From Paratrimastix pyriformis (Eukaryota; Preaxostyla; Paratrimastigidae), in NCBI GenBank assembly GCA_027972325.1, contig JAPMOS010000210.1:1-51284 (forward strand): a DNA stretch of 51,284 nt, read 5' to 3'. Within the stretch, counting starts at the first letter, position 1. Every line of letters begins with the position of its first letter. Position numbers and translations under genes: made by a program. This document shows, piece after piece, positions 33,641 to 48,184 of the stretch. Below the pieces are notes generated by a model. It did not search any database and was not told the DNA's origin. It worked only from the letters and a program-made list of their open reading frames with translations.

Positions 33641-34230
33641 CACGGGCATCCAAGAATGTTCATTGGTTTTCGAAGCTTCAGAAGAATGTACTGTCAGCTT
33701 CCTCTCTGAGAGAAAGACAAGGAGCCAGCGAAAGCAGCATCAAAAAAGGCAAAAATTTGCTTTCTCTTCCTTCTCAGGTCCTGCTTCACGAGACTTCGGG
33801 ATCTTACGTCGACCTGCAACTGGGTTGCCGGTGCTTCGACTACCACGCTCCCCCAATCTCAGGGGGCGGACTTCTCGTGGATGGGGCGGACTTGACGAGA
33901 GGGAAGAGCCTTTACCGTTGTCGTGGAGGTTTACCAACGCCCGAAGGGTTGGGTACAACGCCCTTTTCCCCAAGCCACAGGGGTTCTCAATATCACAACC
34001 GAAGTCGTGAATCTGCCGACACTGGCGCAAGCCCTTTCATCATCACTCTTAACAACCCACAGTCCCGGCGCCCCTTATAGAGGCCCCTGGAGGGGCACCT
34101 CGACTCAATTATGGGACGGCCGAAAAAAAAAAATACAGCCCTCAGAACAGTTGCAGACTAACCCTGGTGAAGAAAATGGGGCGCAAACACGTCGTTTTAT
34201 TGAGGAAACGAAAACAGGGTGAGCAGCAGA
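33641..34230 (+). other. Weak ORF region, no recognised gene
   Basis: A 152-codon plus frame (33622-34080) and overlapping alternatives exist but show no domain, and no frame stands out by composition. The segment lies between the satellite array and an 11-bp minisatellite. Confidence 0.25.
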
Positions 34231-34236
34231 GAGGAA

Positions 34237-34316
34237 AGCAGCAGGAGAGCAGCAGGAGAGCAGCAGGAGAGCAGCAGGAGAGCAGCAGGAGAGCAGCAGG
34301 AGAGCAGCAGGAGAGG
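34237..34316. repeat. 11-bp minisatellite (gagcagcagga)
   Basis: About seven consecutive 11-bp units. All three frames stay open through it, giving Ser/Arg/Glu/Gln-rich or Leu/Cys-rich artificial peptides. Confidence 0.9.
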
Positions 34317-34899
34317 AGGGTGAGGGGGGAGCGAGATTATAGAGAAGCATGCTCCCGTTTCGAGGACAGGGGGCACCTGAGGCGGCGCGAGGGGGCAGGA
34401 GAAACCGGGGCCGCGATCGGGGGAGAGCCACAAGAGTGGGCGGGGGGAGCGACGGAAGGGGGGGGGGGGGGCCGAGGGGGGCCGAGGGGGGCCGAGGGGG
34501 ATGGTGGTAGGGGGATCTATGCGGGGGTGGTGATGGAGCTGGGGTAGGCGGCTGCGGGGGTGGTCGGGGCGGGGCGGTGAAGGCCGGGGTGGGAGCCACG
34601 GCGCTTGGGGTGGTCGGCATGACCAGCGGGTGGATGCCGGCTGCGAGGGCGGCCAGCCGGTCTGGTCGAGGCGAGGAGCGAGGGTGGAACGTGTTGCGAG
34701 AGAGAGCGATGGGGGGGAATGAAAACGGGAAGGACGAATGAGGGTTGGGTTGGGGTTGGGGTTGGGGGAAGGCCAGGGCCAGGGGGTGGACGTGGATATC
34801 CAGGGGGGATCGGAGTCGGGGGGGGGGGAGGAGGAGGAGGCACGGTGTATGTCGGCCCGCACGGACGCAGTTCTGAGTATGAGACGCGCGGGCGGGCGG

Positions 34900-37560
<2,661 letters not shown>

Positions 37561-37639
37561 TTTGCGGTGAAACGAGAACCGACACAAACCAGTGGGAAGC
37601 GTTCGAAGCGGTTTACACCACCGCGGCTCATCGATGCTC

Positions 37640-37815
37640 GAGAAGGGAGTGGGCAGATTGAGGCCGAGGGGGGCCGAGGGGAGGGGGGCCGAGGGGGCCG
37701 AGGGGGCCGAGGGAGGGGCCGAGGGGGGCCGAGGGGCCGAGGGGGAGGGGGGCCGAGGGGGGCCGAGGGGGGCCGAGGGGGGCCGAGGGGGGCCGAGGGG
37801 GGCCGAGGGCCGCGA
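37640..37815. repeat. GGGGCCGAGG minisatellite
   Basis: Tandem 9-11 bp units of ggggccgagg with G-run length variation. Similar short runs lie at 34471-34500. Pro-rich and Gly/Arg-rich ORFs across it are artefacts. G-runs could form quadruplexes on the plus strand. Confidence 0.9.
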
Positions 37816-38022
37816 GCCGCGAATGGTCGGCGAGTGGGCGCGAGTGGGCGAGGGCCGCGAGCCGCGAGGGGACAACAAGGAGGCCGCGAAGGCGCCGCGA
37901 AGGCGCAGCAGGGGGGGTGAAGGGGACGCGAGGGGCGCACGAAAGGGCGCGAAGGGGCCGGGGCGCAAGAGCGGCGGCGACGAAGGGACGACGGGGCGAG
38001 GGGCCACAAGGGGGCACGCGGA

Positions 38023-38715
38023 GCGGCAGGAGCAGCCGCGAGGGGCAAGAGGGCCACGGGGAAGCGCGAGGAAGCCTGTCGGGATTCGGTAAAACAAGAG
38101 GTGTGCCGAAAAAAGAGCAGACCAGGATCGTTCAATATGATGTCGGAGGCAACTCCAAGAAAAACCGCAAGAGTAGAAAAAAAACCCGCAAGAGTAGAAA
38201 AAATGCAGCGCTATAAGAGTCGTTTGAGACCAAGAGAAGGTCTGGTCTTTTGGGACGAACAGTCTGATCTGATGATCGCTCCCGCCCGCAAATTTTTCAG
38301 GCGACACGCGTCCGCCAAATTTGAATATCTAGGAGACGAAAAGAAGTTGACTTCGGAAGATGCCCGGGTGAAAACACGCACCAGGAGGAAAGGCGAGGTA
38401 AGAAACAGTGGCTCTCCCCGTCGGGAGCACTCCACCTCGTTTGAAGACCCTTCAGACGAGGTCCGAATAATTTGGGTTTGGCAATTGGCTGCGCTTAATG
38501 GTCCCTCAATTCCAACAATCCCCACGAACAACAGAGACTCTGAGCCAACCCAGCCCCCCACGCGCTTCGACCCAGCATTCAATTGCGCCCATCGATTCGG
38601 TCTCCGGACCGCATGAACATTGAGAATTCCAAGTGAATTTGTAAAGGTTTTGAAAATTTGCGAGCCTCCCAAAAGCATTCTCGCTTCCATTCAGGGACTG
38701 CCTGAACGATGCAAT
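38023..38715 (+). repeat. Dispersed repeat R, copy 2 (no DIRS insertion)
   Basis: Matches 27322-27970 as described for copy 1. Its left part corresponds to the sequence immediately flanking the right end of DIRS 2, so this copy represents the uninserted state on that side. A doubled ccgcaagagtagaaaaa occurs at 38165-38200. Bases 38497-38680 are inverted relative to copy 1. Confidence 0.8.
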
Positions 38716-38867
38716 GCATGACACCCCCACCCCCACTCCCACCATGACCTTCCCACTTCGACCACATCCAGAGTCTGGTGTTCTTGTGTTCATCACGGTG
38801 GGTACTTCACCTTCCCCTCTAGCTTGTGTCTCCTCCGCCGGACGATGCGTCGTCGCCCCAGCGCGAC

Positions 38868-39130
38868 CCCCATCACGCCCCCCACCGCTCGCCCTCGCCG
38901 CCGCTCGCCCCGCTCCACATCGCCAGATCGCGCCAGATCGCGCCAGATCATCGCAGATCGCGCCAGATCGCATCGCGCCTCCATCGCGCCTCCATCGCGC
39001 CTCCATCGCGCCTCCATCGCGCCTCCATCGCGCCTCCATCGCCCCATCGCTCGCCCTCGCCGCGCGCATCGCTCCACCACCGCCCCCACCACCGCGCCCC
39101 ACCGCGCCCCATCGCGCCCCATCGCGCCCC
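38868..39130. repeat. GC-rich short tandem repeats (catcgcgcctc and relatives)
   Basis: Blocks of 10-12 bp units: agatcgcgcc, catcgcgcctc (about six pure copies near 38970-39040) and caccgcgcccc. ORFs through it on both strands are repeat translations. Confidence 0.85.
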
Positions 39131-39189
39131 ACCGCGCCGAGGGTGAAGGGGAATGGGTGGGAGGGGATCCAACCCAGCGATCCAACTGA

Positions 39190-40710
39190 CTGTCGGCCAT
39201 GGGCCGGCGTCATGTACGACCGGGGCGGTCAACATCGAGTTCGGCTGGGTCAGAGCCATGCGCCGGTGCCTCTTCACGGGCAACGTCTGCGAGGCGCCCT
39301 GCGGAGCGTCACCATGACCGGCTTCCGGGCCGAGGAGACCCGCTGGGAGGCCAACCTGGTCATGCTCGACGGGGGCGCCCTCTTCCTGTGCCAGAGCTCC
39401 GGCGTGGCCCTGGTCAGCTGCTCCTTTGGTCCGCCCCAACCCCCCCCCCCCCCCCCCCCCAGCCAGCCAGCCAGCCGCCGCCACCCACGTCCTGCCGCAG
39501 CTTGTCGCACGCTGGTCCATGTCGTCTATCTGGACAGCTGCACTGGCTCGGACCTGGTGCTGGCCGGCAACTGGTTCGAGGGCAACACTGCCACGGGCAA
39601 CGGGGGCCATCGACTCGGCACGGGACGTGCTTGTCGAGAGGGCCACGGCCGCCCACGGGTGCGGGGGACGTGGCGGGGTGCTCTTCTTCCATCTGGCCCG
39701 CAACATGACCCTGCGCCGCTGCAGCCTGCTCGACAACCTCTACGCGGCCGGGGCCCTGGAGGGCATCCGACTGACCAGCTGACCGTGTCTCGGTGGACCT
39801 ACTCGACAAGCTCCGCCTCGTCGCCTCCACGTTCGGCCCCTCCGACTCGGGCTGCGTCCAGGCGCCACGTCCGGTCTGTCTCGCCCCCCCGTCACCCGTA
39901 CCCGCACCAACCGCGCACCCTCAGCTAATTCACGGCCGTCCATGGGATCACCTTCCGGTCTTGGCCTCATCCCGCGCATCTGGCGGGGCTGCGGGTGCCA
40001 GGTCGCTGACGGTGACCGACTGCGAGTTCGCGGGGTCGCAGGCCCTGCGGCAGGGCGGGGCCATCGCGGTCAGCACCTGCACAACGATGCACCTCGCAAA
40101 CAGCTCCTTCACCGCCAACCTGGCCGTCGCTCCAACGGTCAGCCCCTGTTCTATGTCTATGTCCATGTCGATGCCCATGTCAATGTCCGTCAATGTCTTC
40201 CGCATCAATGCGCCCATGCTGCCCCCATCCGTGACCATCCCCTGCCTGCGGGTGCAGGGGGAGCCCTCTCGGCCAACGTCGAGTCGCGCTGCGGGTGGCG
40301 GGCTCGGTGTTCGAGGGCAACCAGGCCGAGAGCGACGGGGCGCCCTCTCGGCCGCCGGGCAGGCCGGGGTGCACATCGCCCACACCGCCATGACCACCGA
40401 CCCCCCCCCCCCCCCTCTACGGGGCCGGTTGCCAGTCCGTACCCCCGGCAGCCAGCCCCACGGCTTTGTCCCTGCCAGGCACCCGCCCCTCAAGCCGGCA
40501 GCTGCTCCCCCCTGCCCCTGACTGCTTCCCACTCACCGCTTCCCGCCCTGCGGCGGGACGCCCCGGGGGGGCAGCCTGGTGGAGGTGGAGGGCCCGGGGC
40601 CCGGGTGCACCCTCGCCCAGAACACGGCCTCCGACGAGCGCGGGGCCATCTACTACAAGGCGGGCGGGGCGGCATCTTCATGACCGGCTGCCCGCTGACC
40701 GGCAACCGGT
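39190..40710 (+). CDS. Pmp-like beta-helix repeat protein, multi-exon
   Basis: Plus-strand segments carry the signature of chlamydial polymorphic-membrane-protein-like repeats, with GGA[ILV] and FxxN motifs in alternation: CLFTGNVCEAP, SDLVLAGNWFEGNTATGNGG, CEFAGSQALRQGGAIAVSTC followed by NSSFTANLA, GGALSANVES and NTASDERGAIYY. These repeats stack as right-handed parallel beta-helices in surface or secreted proteins, and many protists have families of them. Readable segments are separated by C-rich stretches with GT/AG borders, suggesting several small introns. Frames change often, so exact exons and start are not defined and a pseudogene is possible. No signal peptide was located. Confidence 0.5.
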
Positions 40711-40927
40711 GCGGCGCAACAACATCAACAACAACATCCCCCGCCGGCCACCCCTGACACGCACCACCATCTGCATCACCGTCGGCTCTCCTCGTGCTGG
40801 GCGGTGTGGGCGGGGGCGGGGTGGGGGCCGCAGCTGGTCATGGCGGGTCGGGCGGCCTCTCGGTCATTGCCGACAGCCCCGCAACGTGGACTTCCAGGAC
40901 GGGGCCGCCACCTTGGGGCGGGGCGTG

Positions 40928-41160
40928 GCGCCCACCGCGCCCCACCGCGCCCACCGCGCCCACCGCGCCCACCGCGCCCCACCGCCCCCACCGCGCCCAC
41001 CGCGCCCACCGCGCCCACCGCGCCCCATCGCGCCCCACCCCGCCCCCGTCCGCCCCCGTCCGCCCCGCCCCACCGCGCCCCATCGATCTCCACCGCGCCC
41101 CACCGCGCACCATCGCGCACCATCGCGCACCATCGATCTCCTCGCGCCCCACCGCTCGCC
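40928..41160. repeat. caccgcgcc tandem repeat
   Basis: Repeated 9-10 bp units caccgcgcc(c), pure around 40930-41030 and then degenerating into catcgatctc/catcgcgcac variants. It begins right after the last Pmp-like coding signal (cgtggcgcccaccgcgcccc). Confidence 0.9.
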
Positions 41161-41483
41161 ATCTCGCTCCACATTGCTCTTCATCGCTACCCATCGCCTC
41201 CCGCGCTCTTCAGCACTGCTTCCCGCCGTTCCGCACCGCACAGCACAGCACCGCACCCTTCGCTCCAGCTCGCTGGACTTCACTCCCACTCGTCCTCTTT
41301 GCTCCCTCTCGTTTGTCATCGCTCCCCATGCTCCTCACCGCCCTTATTCCGTCCTTCGCTCCACCTTACTGTCCTCCCCTTCATTTTTCCTACAGCTCCA
41401 TCGCGCGCCTCATGCGTGTTTCTCTCCCTTTGGCGTTCTTTTCTTTGCGAACGAACATGCCAATACACCGCAGCGCAGTCTTC

Positions 41484-42609
41484 TTATCCACGCAAGTGGC
41501 TCGAGGATTCCAGAGAGACATGCTGTGTATTTGCCCGGGGGTTATATTCCGGATTCGCATAAATCAACAAGTCCCGATTCTCCTTAAATAGCCCGTACCC
41601 ATCCACCGAACCTCCCAGGAACCAGTCTTCCTTACTCGGCGTTCTATACTCTGGGAAACTGAGATCCGCATTCCCTGGGTGCGAAAACGCCATCACCGTT
41701 AGGCTTCCCGCCTGCCTCAGCAACGAAGATATAGTGTGGGGAGTCGTCCATTGGTTCCTCAGCGTACTCATATGCGTCCGCCCCTCCTTTACTGTCGTGC
41801 TTTTCTTCCTCATATCGGTCACACATCTCAGCCACCTCTGTCGAGAACCTTTCCCAAAAACTGTCCCATGTTCTCGCCCGAAACCATCTCCCCCGGGACC
41901 TCTCCATCAATTGCCATAGCCTCACCTTCGTGATCTGCCTGCCCCTTATCTTCACACACTCGCCCATCGGCTCTACCCACTTCTCCTCGAGCAGCCGGTC
42001 CGGGTCTTCAGCTCCCTCCGCCTTGTCCAACCACTCAATTAGCTTCACTGCATCCGCCCCTTTCCATCTCTCCCCCACACATCCCGCCATCCCTGGGCAC
42101 TCAAACACCAAGTGGTTCATGTGGTCCCTCACCCCACACCAACACTTCCCATCCCCCTCCCCGTTGATGTAGAACCGGATGTTGGCCGTGATATACCGCT
42201 GCAGGATTGCCATCATCGCCAGCTTCCCTGACATCTCACACCTCATCGTTTGCACGTTGATCCCTCCGTTGCGACTCTCTGCGTTAATCAACACAATCTC
42301 GTTTTTCTTTTTACGAGCCGCCCTCCACATGCGACTTTTCCTCCCCCATTCCTTCATCACCTCTCTGAAGTCTGTCTCCACCTCCTTCCCGTCACTTCTC
42401 CGCACCAGCTTGAATCCCCATCGTGAACAGGTGGTGAAAAAATGCGAACAGTATCTGTAAAACGTCGAAACCGGGTCTAAAAAGAAACTGTTGAATACAA
42501 ACAAATGGACAGAACGCCCAAAAACAAATTCTCTCGAAATAGTCTGATCCTCCCCGGTCGATTCTTTCGAACAACAAGCTGTGTGGTCTGGTCTCTCTCG
42601 ATTCAGCAT
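41484..42609 (-). mobile_element. LINE (non-LTR retrotransposon) 3' fragment, 5'-truncated
   Basis: A 321-codon minus-strand frame (41644-42609) contains the C-terminal cysteine-histidine motif of non-LTR retrotransposon ORF2 proteins: CWCGVRDHMNHLVFEC (C-x-C-x7-H-x4-C), preceded by ANIRFYING and followed by Trp/Arg-rich sequence (LMERSRGRWFRARTWDSFWE). In full-length LINEs this lies after the reverse transcriptase; no RT or endonuclease is present upstream, so only the 3' end was copied, the usual result of target-primed reverse transcription. A second minus frame (41484-41822) continues with plausible residues (PEYRTPSKEDWFLGGSVDGY), suggesting a frameshift near the C-terminus. No poly-A tail or target duplication was identified. 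Confidence 0.6.
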
Positions 42610-43430
42610 CTTTTTTCATTTTCTTTTCATTTTCTTTTCATTTTCTTTGTTCTTTTGACGAGTGCAATGCATATTTGCACTTTCCTTTCGCCTTTCGCCT
42701 TTCTTCTGAACTTCATTCCGCCAAACCGGCCTCATCACTCATCATTGTCTCCTCACTTTTCAGCGCTTGCTCTCAGAAGGCATGCTCAGTGTTGGCAAGA
42801 CTCATAGACCCGGACCGCCCTCCTTCCGATAGCTCGGAGAAAGAGACCCCCCAAGTCGCCTATGGAATACGGATAGTCACCGCAGGTCCGTCCTTCTCGT
42901 CGCCATTCCACCCCACGTACCTCGACGGAGCCAAACGAAAACGCGGTCCTATCTTCACTTCCACCGAGCACAGGGTGTGGGATTTTGAAGCGCGGCGGTC
43001 CACTCCCCATCCCCCCCCCCCACACACACGCACGCACGCACACAGGATTGAGAGCGCGTGGGACTGGCAGGCACAGACGGCCACAGAGTGCGTTTCCCTC
43101 GCGACGGTCGTCAGCAGGAGCGTCCGTCCACCCGTCCCCCTGACTGTCGCCATCCGCCTCCCCTCCCCCCCTCGACTGTCCTGACTCCACCTTGCTCCTG
43201 ACCCCCGCGTGTATGTGTGCGTGTGTGTGCGTGTCTACTTCGGAAAGGTGTGGTTTCTCTTTCCCAAAATACTCTTACCGGACTTCGTGCTCATTCTTGT
43301 CTCGACCTGGCAGTTTTGGCCTTGACGTTGTCTCTTTCTATGATGCCAGGAAGCTTTTGATCCGCCTCTCCTGCACGTTGAGTCGATAAGAGTCGCCTCT
43401 TCCTCTAGACTAACTCGCAGCCCGACCTGT
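42610..43430. other. About 800 bases with simple repeats and no firm gene
   Basis: Contains a ttttcattttc repeat (42608-42650), a CA-rich microsatellite (43017-43043) and a GT-rich one (43207-43230). One plus stretch near 42840-42990 (QVAYGIRIVTAGPSFSSPFH) has protein-like composition and could be an exon, but neither frame nor neighbours support it firmly. Confidence 0.3.
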
Positions 43431-43559
43431 TGTCATGGCCACCCCAGCACCCCTGTATGCGAACGGCTCTGCTCCCCTAACCGCCCCCACCCCCCACCCC
43501 CCCCCCCGCCCTGGCCGGCACTGCTTCCACGTGGTTGCGGTGGTGGTGCGCGCCCCAGG

Positions 43560-45141
43560 GGCGGGCCCACGCCAGGCCCTGGCCAGCCGGGGCGAGCTGG
43601 CCTGGGGCCGCTCCTGGTGGGCCTCGTCCGGGCCGGGGGACCGGCCGACGTCCGGCTGGCCGAGCACGGCCTCTACCTGCTGGAGGCCCTCGCACTCGAC
43701 TTCCTCGACCGTCCCGTCCGCCACCTGACACCTGCATCCTGCCACCTGCCCGCCTCCTTGCCTTGCCTCCTCCTTGCCTCCTTGCCTCCTGCCTGCCGAT
43801 GACCCATCGCCAGTCCTCCTGTCTCACCGCTGTTTGGGCGGCTGGGAGCAGCCCGGGCCCCCGACGCCCCTCCGGCCCTGGGGCAGGGCTTCCTGGGGCC
43901 GGCCGAGCTGGACGAGCTGCCCCGGCTTGCAGGCCATGGTCACGGCCGGGGCGGCGGCCTGCCCGCCGGGGGGCCTGGTGGGCTTGACCCTGGGGCTGCT
44001 CCGCGCCCATATGCAGGTCTCCGCCCTCGTCGAGGCGGCCTGCGGGCTGCTGGCTGCCATGGCCATGGCCGTTCTACGGCTGCCTCCGGCGGAGGTGGGT
44101 GGCGGGTGGTGGTGAGGCGATGGTGGCCGCCGGATGGCGAGAGGTTCGTGGCGGCCCCTTAACCTCAAACGACGCTTCCTGTGATGTGATGGTGCGCGCG
44201 GGGCGAGCCTGAGGCCATCATCGGGGCGGCGGGCGGGCTTGCCGTGGTTGGAGGCTGTCCGCTGCTTCGCCAGCCATCGCACGGGGGCGGCCCTGCGATG
44301 GGATACAAGGCCCTGGCGGGGCTTTCCTTCAACGAGGACAAGGCCGCCCGGCTGGCCGCGGGGGGCGTCCCCCCGTGTGGAGACCCTCCAATGGATCGTC
44401 ACGGGCTCCGGGGCTTCCCTGGGCGGGCCGGCTGCTGCTGCCCCCGTCCGTGAAGGCAGTGATGGTGGAGGCCCTGGCGGCGGCCTGTTTGCTCAACCTG
44501 GTGGCCTACCCGCGGGCCCGGCTGCCGCGGGCGGGGTGCCGGTGGTGGCGGGCCTGCTGCAGCGGTCGCGGCACGCCTCTGCCCGGGTGATGGAGGGCGC
44601 CTGTCAGGCGATGAGCTTCCTGTGCCTCATGGGGCGCGCCATCCGCTCAGACGGTCCGCCCTGCCCAGTCCCGCACCCCCTCCTCCTCCCTCCCCCCCCC
44701 CCCCCCCCCACCCCCCACCCTCCGTGCCGCCACGCCTCACGCGCTGGGTGTGCGGTGTGGCCTGTGGGGGCGGGCCGTGGGCGTGCAGAGGGCGGGGCCC
44801 TTGAGGTGGCCAGGGGCGGCGGCCGTGGTGGCGGCTATGCGGCAGCACGGGCCCCAGTCGGCTGCCCTGGCCGGCATCGTCCTCCGCAACCTCTCCGCTT
44901 GGGGTCTGCCAACACCCAAGCAGACGCCCCTCCTCCCGCCCCGCCGCCCCCTTGCACCACCTCATCCTGACGGCCGGGGCATCCGTCCCTCGCCCCATCC
45001 ATTCATCCATCCCTCACCCCGGTCTGACCCTCCCCCCCCCCCACCCCCCTCATCATCCAATCATCGCCATCGATCATCGTCGTCATCATCATCCAATCAT
45101 CATCATCATCATCACCACCACCACCACCACCACCATCACCC

Positions 45142-45175
<34 letters not shown>

Positions 45176-45528
45176 TCATTCGTCATCACCGCGGCTCGTG
45201 GTGGGCCCTACGCGAACAGCAGGCCGCCGAGGGCCTCGTCCAGCAGGGCGCCCTTCGGGCAGCCCCGCAGGCCACCGTCCCCCGCCTCATCGGAATCCCC
45301 CTCCCCCCCCCCCCTTGACACCATTCCCCGACCCTGAAATCCTGACGGCCGGGGCATCCGTCCCTCGCCCCATCCATTCATCCATCCCTCACCCCGGTCT
45401 GACCCTCCCCCCCCCCCCCCCACCCCCCTCATCATCCAATCATCGCCATCGATCATCGTCGTCATCATCATCCAATCATCATCATCATCATCATCACCAC
45501 CACCCACCACCATCACCCACCACCCACC

Positions 45529-45562
<34 letters not shown>

Positions 45563-46560
45563 TCATTCGTCATCACCGCGGCTCGTGGTGGAGGCCCTGC
45601 GCGAACAGCAGGCCGCCGAGGGCCTCGTCCAGCAGGGCGCCCTTCGGGCAGCCCCGCAGGCCACCCGTCCCCCGCCTCATCGGAATCCCCCTCCCCCCCC
45701 CCACCATTCCCCGACCCTGAACATGCGGCCCCTGCAGCGGCCCACCGGTGGAACCTGGTGGCGCTGGGAGCGCCCGGGGCCCTGCACGAGGCCCTCCGCC
45801 AGCACGGGGCCCGCCACCAGGGGGCCACCCTGCGCGCCCTGGGCGCCCTGGGGCTGCTGCCCGACTGCCGGGCGGCCTTCGGGACGGCGGGGACGTGACG
45901 CTGCTCTTCGAGCTGCTCCGGCGCCACCACGACGACCCGGCCCTCGTCCGGCTGGGCCTGGCCGCCCCGACCGGTGCGCCCTGGGCCAGGTGGCCGCCGG
46001 TTTCAACGTGGCCAACGGGCTCCTGTAGGAGGGGGACCTGGCCCCCGGAGCCCGGCGGCCGTGGCCCGGGACGCCCTGGCCCTCATGGGGCGCGCCATCC
46101 GCTCAGACGGTCCGCCCCTGCCCAGTCCCGCACCCCTCCTCCCCCCCCCCCACCCACCCCGCTGCCGGACCCACGCCTGTATGACGGCGGGCTCTGCCTG
46201 TGCTTGGGGGAGACTGCAGAGCCGCTGACGCCCCTTGCCAGCCCTGTGACGGGGCCCGTGGTTGGGGCCCTCCGCGAGCACATGGCCGCCCCGGGGGCCG
46301 TCCAGGAGGCCCTGGCCATCCTGGGGGCCATCACGGGCACCGGTCCGCGCCTCCCCCCACTCCCTCGCGCCGGCCAGCTCCCTCCTTGGCACCACGCCTC
46401 ATGCGCTGGGTGTGCGGTGTGGCCTGTGGGGGCGGGCCGTGGGCGTGGCCCAGAGGGCGAGGTGGCCAAGGCCGACGGGGCGGCGGCCGTGGTGGCGGCC
46501 ATCCGGCAGCACGGGCCCCAGTCGGCTGCCTCGTCCTCCGCAACCTCTCCGCTTGTGGTC
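43560..46560 (+). CDS. Armadillo-repeat-like protein exons, possibly two genes or a pseudogene
   Basis: Short plus-strand segments carry armadillo-type helices: VRLAEHGLYLLEALA (about 43650), GYKALAGLSFNEDKAARLAA (about 44300), VMEGACQAMSFLCLMGRAI (about 44590), VVAAMRQHGPQSAALAGIV with LRNLSAWG (about 44830), ALHEALRQHGARHQGATLRA (about 45780) and VVGALREHMAAPGAVQEALA (about 46260). The family builds superhelical protein-binding scaffolds of ~42-residue units. Pieces lie in different frames, separated by C-rich and CAT/CCA-rich stretches with GT...AG borders; introns can explain many changes, but the number of jumps also allows decay. Blocks are duplicated: 44629-44905 resembles 46086-46560. 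Confidence 0.5.
44966..45720. repeat. Tandem ~375-bp duplication with simple-repeat core
   Basis: Copy A (from 44966) and copy B (from 45341) share cctgacggccggggcatccg, a C-run, cgccatcgatcatcgtcgtc, a CAT/CCA microsatellite of different length, and an armadillo-like exon reading AEGLVQQGALRAAPQATRP. The microsatellite sits between repeated exons, as in an intron duplicated with its exon. Confidence 0.85.
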
Positions 46561-46734
46561 TGCCAACACCCAAGCAGATGCCCCTCCTCCCGCCCCGCCG
46601 CCCTTGCACCACCTAATCCGGCATCTGTCCCTCACCCCATCCATCCATCCCTCAGCCCGGTCTGAACCTCTCTCTCTCTCTCTCTCTTCCCCCCCCCCAT
46701 CATCCAATCGTCATCATCGTCATCATCGTCATCA

Positions 46735-48153
46735 TACACGGCAACACCCACCACGCCAACACCCACCACGTCAACACGTCAAAACCCACCACCCCCACCA
46801 CCAACCACCCACCAACCACCACCCACCAACCACCACCCACCACCACTCACCACGTCAACACCCACCACGTCAACACCCACCACCCACCTCCCACCACGTC
46901 AACACCCACCACCCACCTCCCACCACTTCAACACCCACCACGTCAACACCCACCACCTCCCACCACGTCAACCCCCACCACGTCAACCCCACCACCACGT
47001 CAACACCCACCACCATGCCAACATCTACCACCACGTCAACACCCACCACCACGTCAACTTCACCCACCACCACCCACCACCCACCACCCACCACCCACCA
47101 CCCACCACCCACCACCCACCACCCACCACGTCAACACCCACCACGTCAACACCCACCACGTCAACACCCACCACGTCAACACCCACCACGTCAACACCCA
47201 CCACGTCAACACCCACCAAGTCAACACCCACCAAGTCAACACCCACCACCCATCACGTCAACCCCCACCATCACGTCAACACCCACCACCATGTCAACAC
47301 CTACCAACGTCAACACCCACCACCACGTCAACTTCAACCACCACCCACCACCCACCACCCACCACGTCAACCACCACCACCACGTCAACCACCACCACCA
47401 CGTCAACAGCCACCACCACCCACCACCACGTCAGCACCCACCACGTCAGCACCCATCACCACGTCAACACCCACCACCACGTCAACACCCACCACCACGT
47501 CAACACCCACCACCCAGCACCCACCACCCGCCACCACCACGTCAGCACCCACCACGTCAACACCCACCACGTCAACCCACCACTCACCACCCACCACGTC
47601 AACACCCACCACGTCAACACCTACCACCACGTCAACACCCACCACCACGTCAACACCACCCACCCACCCACCCACCACCACGTCAACAGCCCACCACCCA
47701 CCCACCACCACCACCATCATCATCATCATCGGCCCTCATCATCACCATCATCATCATCACTGACCCACCACCACCACCACCACCACCACCACCACCACCA
47801 CCACCACCACCACCACCACCACCACCACCACCACCACCACCACCACCACCACCACCCCACCCACCACCACCACCACCACCACCACCACCACCACCACCAC
47901 ACCACCACCACCACCACCACCACCACCACCACCACCACCACCACCACCACCACCACCACCACCACCACCACCACCACCACCACCACCACCACCACCACCA
48001 CCACCACCACCACCACCACCACCACCACCACCACCACCACCACCACCACACCACAACCACACCACACCACAACCACCACCACCACCACAACCACCCACAA
48101 CCACCCACAACCACCCACAACCACCCACAACCACCACAACCACCACCACCACC

Positions 48154-48184
<31 letters not shown>

